Shown here in pieces: positions 5,381-9,297 of a stretch of DNA of 9,297 bases. The DNA is from JAHEYF01 sp045805185 (GTDB taxonomy: Bacteria; Bacteroidota; Bacteroidia; B-17B0; Aurantibacillaceae): the NCBI GenBank assembly GCA_045805185.1, contig JBJMLS010000286.1, positions 1-9,297 of the forward strand, read 5' to 3'. Both the position numbers and the translations under genes were made by a program. The number at the start of each line of letters is the position of its first letter. Position 1 is the stretch's first letter. The notes under the pieces are model-generated. The model did not search any database and was not told where the DNA came from. It saw only the letters and a program-made list of their open reading frames with translations.

Positions 5381-8300
5381 ATGAATAAAAAACTAGTACC
5401 AATTATTTTCGCATTGATACTTCCGTTATTTTCTATCGCTCAACACGATCATGAGAAAAATACGGCTAACAAACCTTTCGATATGAAGACGGCAAAATCG
5501 CCCTACCTTCATAAATTCAACGCAAATCTTCTGGCAGGATTTGATGAAGCGGCAACCATGCGAAAGGTAATAGCACGAACTTCAAAGCCTGCTGAACAAA
5601 AGGAATATTTTGAATCCCTGGTGAGACAGCACGTTGCAGCGCATACTCCACAAATGCCTGTGGGGCATGGCAAACAACCATTTGTTTCCTCTTACAACGC
5701 TGCGTCAAAAACAATAAATGTTAACCTCACTCCATACAGCGGGTATTGTCCGAACGCGGGATTTGAGACCATGACCTTCGGCGGGTGGACAGGTGATACA
5801 TACACCAATAGCACCGGCACCAACTGGAACACGTTTACTCCTGCCTGGGCTTCGGGAATCATGACTGCTGGTAACAATACGCCGCAGCAAGCGAACTGGC
5901 CTGCATTTCCAACTAGTATGTATCCGAACAGGCATACAATTATGACCATTCCTCCAACGCTGAACAATCCTCCAAACGTTGTAGGATGGGATAGCGTCGC
6001 GATCAAAGCCGTAACACACGTTTCGGAAATTGAATTTGTTCCTCCAACTGCCAACGGCGCAACCTGCCGTTTAGGTAATGCAAATAATAACTTCAATGAA
6101 ACGGAAAGACTTGTCTATTCCATGACCGTTTCTCCAGCCAACAATCAGTTCACCTATTCATACGCGGTAATTATTTATGACGGTGGTCACCTCGGAGGTG
6201 AGCAGCCTTTCTTTAAGATCACTGCGCGCGATCAAAATGGAAACTCTATCGGTGGCGCCTGCGGTATTTACCAGATCGATGCTACACAGGTAGCTACTGA
6301 TCCCACATTCTACGCTGCAGCTACCTATAACTCATGGAATAATACCTGGACAGACCCTACAGTTGGTGGTTTTAACTCCTATTATTACAAAAAATGGTCA
6401 ACCGTAGGTATTGACCTTTCAGCTTATAATGGACAAACAGTAACAATTGAATTCCAAACCGGCGACTGTACTTTTGGAGGTCACTGGTGTTATGCTTATG
6501 TGGATGCTTCCTGCCAGCCTTCTCAAATCACACTTAACTATTGCCCGGGGTCTACAGTTGCTTACGCAGTTGGTCCTGACGGATATGCAAGCTATCAATG
6601 GTATGGTCCGAATACAATGACTCCGATCGGAGGACAAACAAATGATACCCTTGTTGTAAATAATGGTAACGTAGGTGATGTTTATACACTTATCGCGGCA
6701 TCTGCTTCCGGTTGTACTTCAACCATGCAGGTAACACTAATGCCAACAAGTGTAAATGTTCAAAACACATTCAGTACGCCGTCATGTGCCACGGGTAGTT
6801 CCGGCTCCGTCACGGTTGTGCCAACGGGTAGCTCCTCGGGTTATAGTTATGCCTGGTCAGGGCCCGCGGGACCAATAACCGGTAATACTGCAACGATTCA
6901 AAATCTTGCGCCTGGAACTTATTCAGTGACGGTTTCCGCTCCTGGCTGCGGGTTTAAAGATACCATGGTAACAGTGGGAATCACTCCTCCAATATTCCTT
7001 TCGTCCACTCAGAATCTTTGCGGTAACCCATTTGTTGTAAATGCGCCGGCTGGCTCCGGTTATACCTGGTATGATGCCAGTCTAAACCCGATTCCTTCAG
7101 CACAGGGCATTACTCCCCTGATAGTTCCGAATAATGGTAATACCAGCGCGACTGTAGTTTATACTAACCTGCAGGGCTGCAGAGACTCCATGCGTATCAA
7201 TGTTACGCAACAGGTCAATTATAGCACTCAAAACGTAACTTATTGCGGTAACTCCGCTACATTAACGGTTATGGCAGGAGCTACGAATATTACCTGGCAC
7301 GATGCTAACTGGCCGTATCCGGCTATCGGGAATAGCCAAACCGTTACAATTAACAGCCCTATCGCTTCCATGTGGCAAGGTTATACAGTTGCCTATACGA
7401 ACCCCGCAACAGGATGCCAGGACTCCATTCAATTCTTTCTTACACAAATCACAGGGTCAGCTTTTGCAACTAACCTTGTCAATACCTGTGTAAATCCGGC
7501 GGCGAACGGATCGGCAACAGTAAATATAAGCACTGGCCAACCTTCGCCATATACTTTTGTAACCAGCAGCAGCAATGGTTATAGTAACACCGTATTAAAT
7601 ACAGCCAGTACATCCGTACCTCTAACCGGTCTGGATGCAGGTACTTATTCAATTACTGTAACGGCAGGACAATGTAGTTATACCGGCTCTTTCAATATCT
7701 ATACGATACCTGTTCCGGTTACAATTGCAACCAGCCCATTGTGTGTTCCAACCGGAGGTACCTCAACTGTTACTTTTACCTATGGAGCGGGTGGCTCAGG
7801 TGGAAACTGCGGTGCCGCTACAACTCCATGCTCGAGTACAACACTAAGCACAGTTGGTTCAAATACAACCCAGAATAGTCAATACGGCTGGCCTTGTCCT
7901 TATGGTAACTATTATTCCAATGAGAAGTATCAGATACTTTACACGGCAGCTGATCTTAACGCAGCAGGTATAACCGCCGGTAAAATTGCAGATATCGCTT
8001 TTGATGTTTCCAGCATTCCAGCAGGTATGAACACGACATTTATCAACTATACGATAAAGATAGCCTGTACCCCAACAACAGATCTTGGAACAGGTTGGGG
8101 TACTCCTTTTATTACCGCTCCTTTTGTTACGGTCTGGGGACCTCAGAATTATATTTGTACCACAGGGATAAACACCCATACTTTCTCATCGGCCTATGAC
8201 TGGGATGGAACAAGCAGTATCATTGTTGAAATATGTTATGACTGGGTTGCCCCAAGCACCTGGACCTCGAACGCAATCATGAATAACACGCCAACAACCT

Positions 8301-9297
8301 ATTCTTCATTTGCTTTATTCAATAGCGATTCTCAACCTTCCTGTCCTGCCACAACAATGAACCAAACGTTTATGGAAAGGCCGGTAACTTATTTCAATCA
8401 CTGTCTTGCCCAATCTGTTGCGAGTGACTTCTCTTATAGCTGGAACCCGACTGTAGGTATTCAGGCGCCAGGTTCTCCAACAAACACCAATCCGACAGTT
8501 AACATTGTGTCCAATAACTCGCAGTTCTATACATTAACCACAACAACTAATGTTGGCGGCTGCTATAAAACGGATACTTTCACAATTAACGTTGTTGTAC
8601 CATTTGCGCTTAGCGTTACAGGTGACGCAACGGTATGTTCAAACAATCCGGTTCTTCCTCTTCAGGCAACAACCACCGATCCAGTAACAGGTAATCCAAT
8701 AACAGTTAACGGAGCCTGGTCGGGCAGCAATGCAATTACAAATATGGGTAACGGTCTGGGCTCTTTCAATCCGGCTCTTGCTGGTCCTGGTACTTATAAC
8801 CTAATTTATTCTGCAGGTGCTACAGCATGTGGCGGTGTTTCTTATGTACAGGATACCGTACAGATAGTAGTTCATCCTTATCTTCCTGCAACGTTTACCG
8901 GTTTTGGCCCATTCTGTGAATCAGCTCCGGTAACAATTCTTGGTCCACAGGCTGCAAATCCAGGCGGAACCTGGACAGTAAATGGCGCGACTGCAACTCA
9001 GTTCGAGCCGGCAATACTTGGCCCAAGCGCTGCTCCAGGACATAATGTAACTTACACTATTGACCAGGGATTCGGTTGTCCGAATACAACTACGCAATAT
9101 GTAATGGTATTCGATGATCCTATTGTAACATTCATCAGCGACATTACATCCGGTTGTATGCCGAGCCTTCCTGTTTCGTTCACCAGTAACGTAACAGTGC
9201 CTGGAGGAACCTATTCCTGGACTTTTGGCGATGCCGGAACCGCAGCAACAGCGAACCCTATTCACATATACAATCAGGCAGGTTTATATTCAGTATC
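5381..9297 (+). CDS. Giant secreted multidomain surface protein with Ig/PKD/SprB-like modules (C-terminus beyond window)
   Basis: The frame is open for 1305 codons to the window edge. Residues 1-20 (MNKKLVPIIFALILPLFSIA) are a signal peptide, probably cut before Gln21. Residues about 22-110 are charged and helix-prone (FDEAATMRKV, KEYFESLVRQH), unlike the rest, possibly a propeptide. Residues about 120-378 form one domain opening CPNAGFE...GWTG and closing with a Gly/Trp/Cys-rich end (FGGHWCYAYVDASC), a likely beta-sandwich of lectin/MAM type. Then come modules with a Cys near each start, at 388, 469, 547, 622, 703, 788, 1086, 1179 and 1259, usually ending in GC. Those at 456-535 and 691-770 resemble SprB repeats (LAPGTYSVTV and LDAGTYSITV). 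The last is a PKD domain (YSWTFGDAG). Residues about 809-1008 are a separate domain inserted in one module. A T9SS C-terminal signal is expected but lies outside. There is no Shine-Dalgarno. The role could be adhesion, gliding or predation; substrate unknown. Confidence 0.9.
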   Translation, partial: MNKKLVPIIFALILPLFSIAQHDHEKNTANKPFDMKTAKSPYLHKFNANLLAGFDEAATMRKVIARTSKPAEQKEYFESLVRQHVAAHTPQMPVGHGKQPFVSSYNAASKTINVNLTPYSGYCPNAGFETMTFGGWTGDTYTNSTGTNWNTFTPAWASGIMTAGNNTPQQANWPAFPTSMYPNRHTIMTIPPTLNNPPNVVGWDSVAIKAVTHVSEIEFVPPTANGATCRLGNANNNFNETERLVYSMTVSPANNQFTYSYAVIIYDGGHLGGEQPFFKITARDQNGNSIGGACGIYQIDATQVATDPTFYAAATYNSWNNTWTDPTVGGFNSYYYKKWSTVGIDLSAYNGQTVTIEFQTGDCTFGGHWCYAYVDASCQPSQITLNYCPGSTVAYAVGPDGYASYQWYGPNTMTPIGGQTNDTLVVNNGNVGDVYTLIAASASGCTSTMQVTLMPTSVNVQNTFSTPSCATGSSGSVTVVPTGSSSGYSYAWSGPAGPITGNTATIQNLAPGTYSVTVSAPGCGFKDTMVTVGITPPIFLSSTQNLCGNPFVVNAPAGSGYTWYDASLNPIPSAQGITPLIVPNNGNTSATVVYTNLQGCRDSMRINVTQQVNYSTQNVTYCGNSATLTVMAGATNITWHDANWPYPAIGNSQTVTINSPIASMWQGYTVAYTNPATGCQDSIQFFLTQITGSAFATNLVNTCVNPAANGSATVNISTGQPSPYTFVTSSSNGYSNTVLNTASTSVPLTGLDAGTYSITVTAGQCSYTGSFNIYTIPVPVTIATSPLCVPTGGTSTVTFTYGAGGSGGNCGAATTPCSSTTLSTVGSNTTQNSQYGWPCPYGNYYSNEKYQILYTAADLNAAGITAGKIADIAFDVSSIPAGMNTTFINYTIKIACTPTTDLGTGWGTPFITAPFVTVWGPQNYICTTGINTHTFSSAYDWDGTSSIIVEICYDWVAPSTWTSNAIMNNTPTTYSSFALFNSDSQPSCPATTMNQTFMERPVTYFNHCLAQSVASDFSYSWNPTVGIQAPGSPTNTNPTVNIVSNNSQFYTLTTTTNVGGCYKTDTFTINVVVPFALSVTGDATVCSNNPVLPLQATTTDPVTGNPITVNGAWSGSNAITNMGNGLGSFNPALAGPGTYNLIYSAGATACGGVSYVQDTVQIVVHPYLPATFTGFGPFCESAPVTILGPQAANPGGTWTVNGATATQFEPAILGPSAAPGHNVTYTIDQGFGCPNTTTQYVMVFDDPIVTFISDITSGCMPSLPVSFTSNVTVPGGTYSWTFGDAGTAATANPIHIYNQAGLYSV

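Noticed and set aside
5692..6096. Minus-strand frames opposite the giant gene, including hydrophobic ones
   Set aside because: The plus-strand frame is continuous from its signal peptide through recognisable modules; the antisense frames have no conserved motif or promoter.
8921..9265. Cys/Ser/Arg-rich minus-strand frame near the right edge
   Set aside because: It is antisense to PKD/Ig-like modules and its odd composition comes from the complementary codons.

Overview
The window looks like chromosomal DNA from a member of the Bacteroidota, probably a free-living, T9SS-carrying relative of the Sphingobacteria/Cytophagia/Flavobacteria. Four things point that way. The start codons have no Shine-Dalgarno sequence. 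Several upstream regions carry the TAnnTTTG -7 element of Bacteroidota promoters. One outer-membrane protein has thrombospondin type 3 repeats. A very large secreted protein is built from Cys-bounded Ig/PKD/SprB-like modules. The species cannot be named from the sequence.

Region 1 (1-3540, minus strand) is a likely three-gene cell-envelope cluster, transcribed from about 3530 down to the window edge. It starts with an outer-membrane beta-barrel protein carrying a TSP3 calcium-binding region and a C-terminal EF-hand (2194-3480). Next, after 17 bases, is an exported protein with two copies of a ~115-residue domain, Thr/Pro-rich linkers and a C-terminal SPOR-like peptidoglycan-binding domain (755-2176). 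Last is a second outer-membrane protein, paralogous to the first and cut by the window edge (1-690). Together they suggest an outer-membrane/peptidoglycan assembly; this is inference.

Region 2 (3541-5156) holds a divergent pair. On the minus strand is an SDR-fold protein whose catalytic tetrad is almost wholly replaced (3761-4549). On the plus strand is 3-hydroxyanthranilate 3,4-dioxygenase (4632-5156), with all its iron ligands and its rubredoxin-like Cys4 site. The dioxygenase belongs to the kynurenine route of tryptophan catabolism and quinolinate/NAD synthesis. No other gene of that pathway is in the window.

Region 3 (5157-5380) is a compact regulatory spacer with a small hairpin, a longer imperfect inverted repeat, two overlapping -7 elements and a 16-base palindrome. 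It leads into region 4 (5381 to the right edge), the first 1305 codons of a giant secreted mosaic protein. That protein has a signal peptide, a helical N-terminal segment, an N-terminal beta-sandwich-like domain, then a chain of ~75-93-residue modules, each with a Cys near its start. One module is split by a ~210-residue inserted domain. The open frame continues past the window.

No RNA gene, CRISPR array, insertion sequence or phage element was seen. I saw no clearly new defence or mobile system. The points most worth a second look are the envelope cluster, the degenerate SDR paired with the dioxygenase, and the inserted domain in the giant protein.
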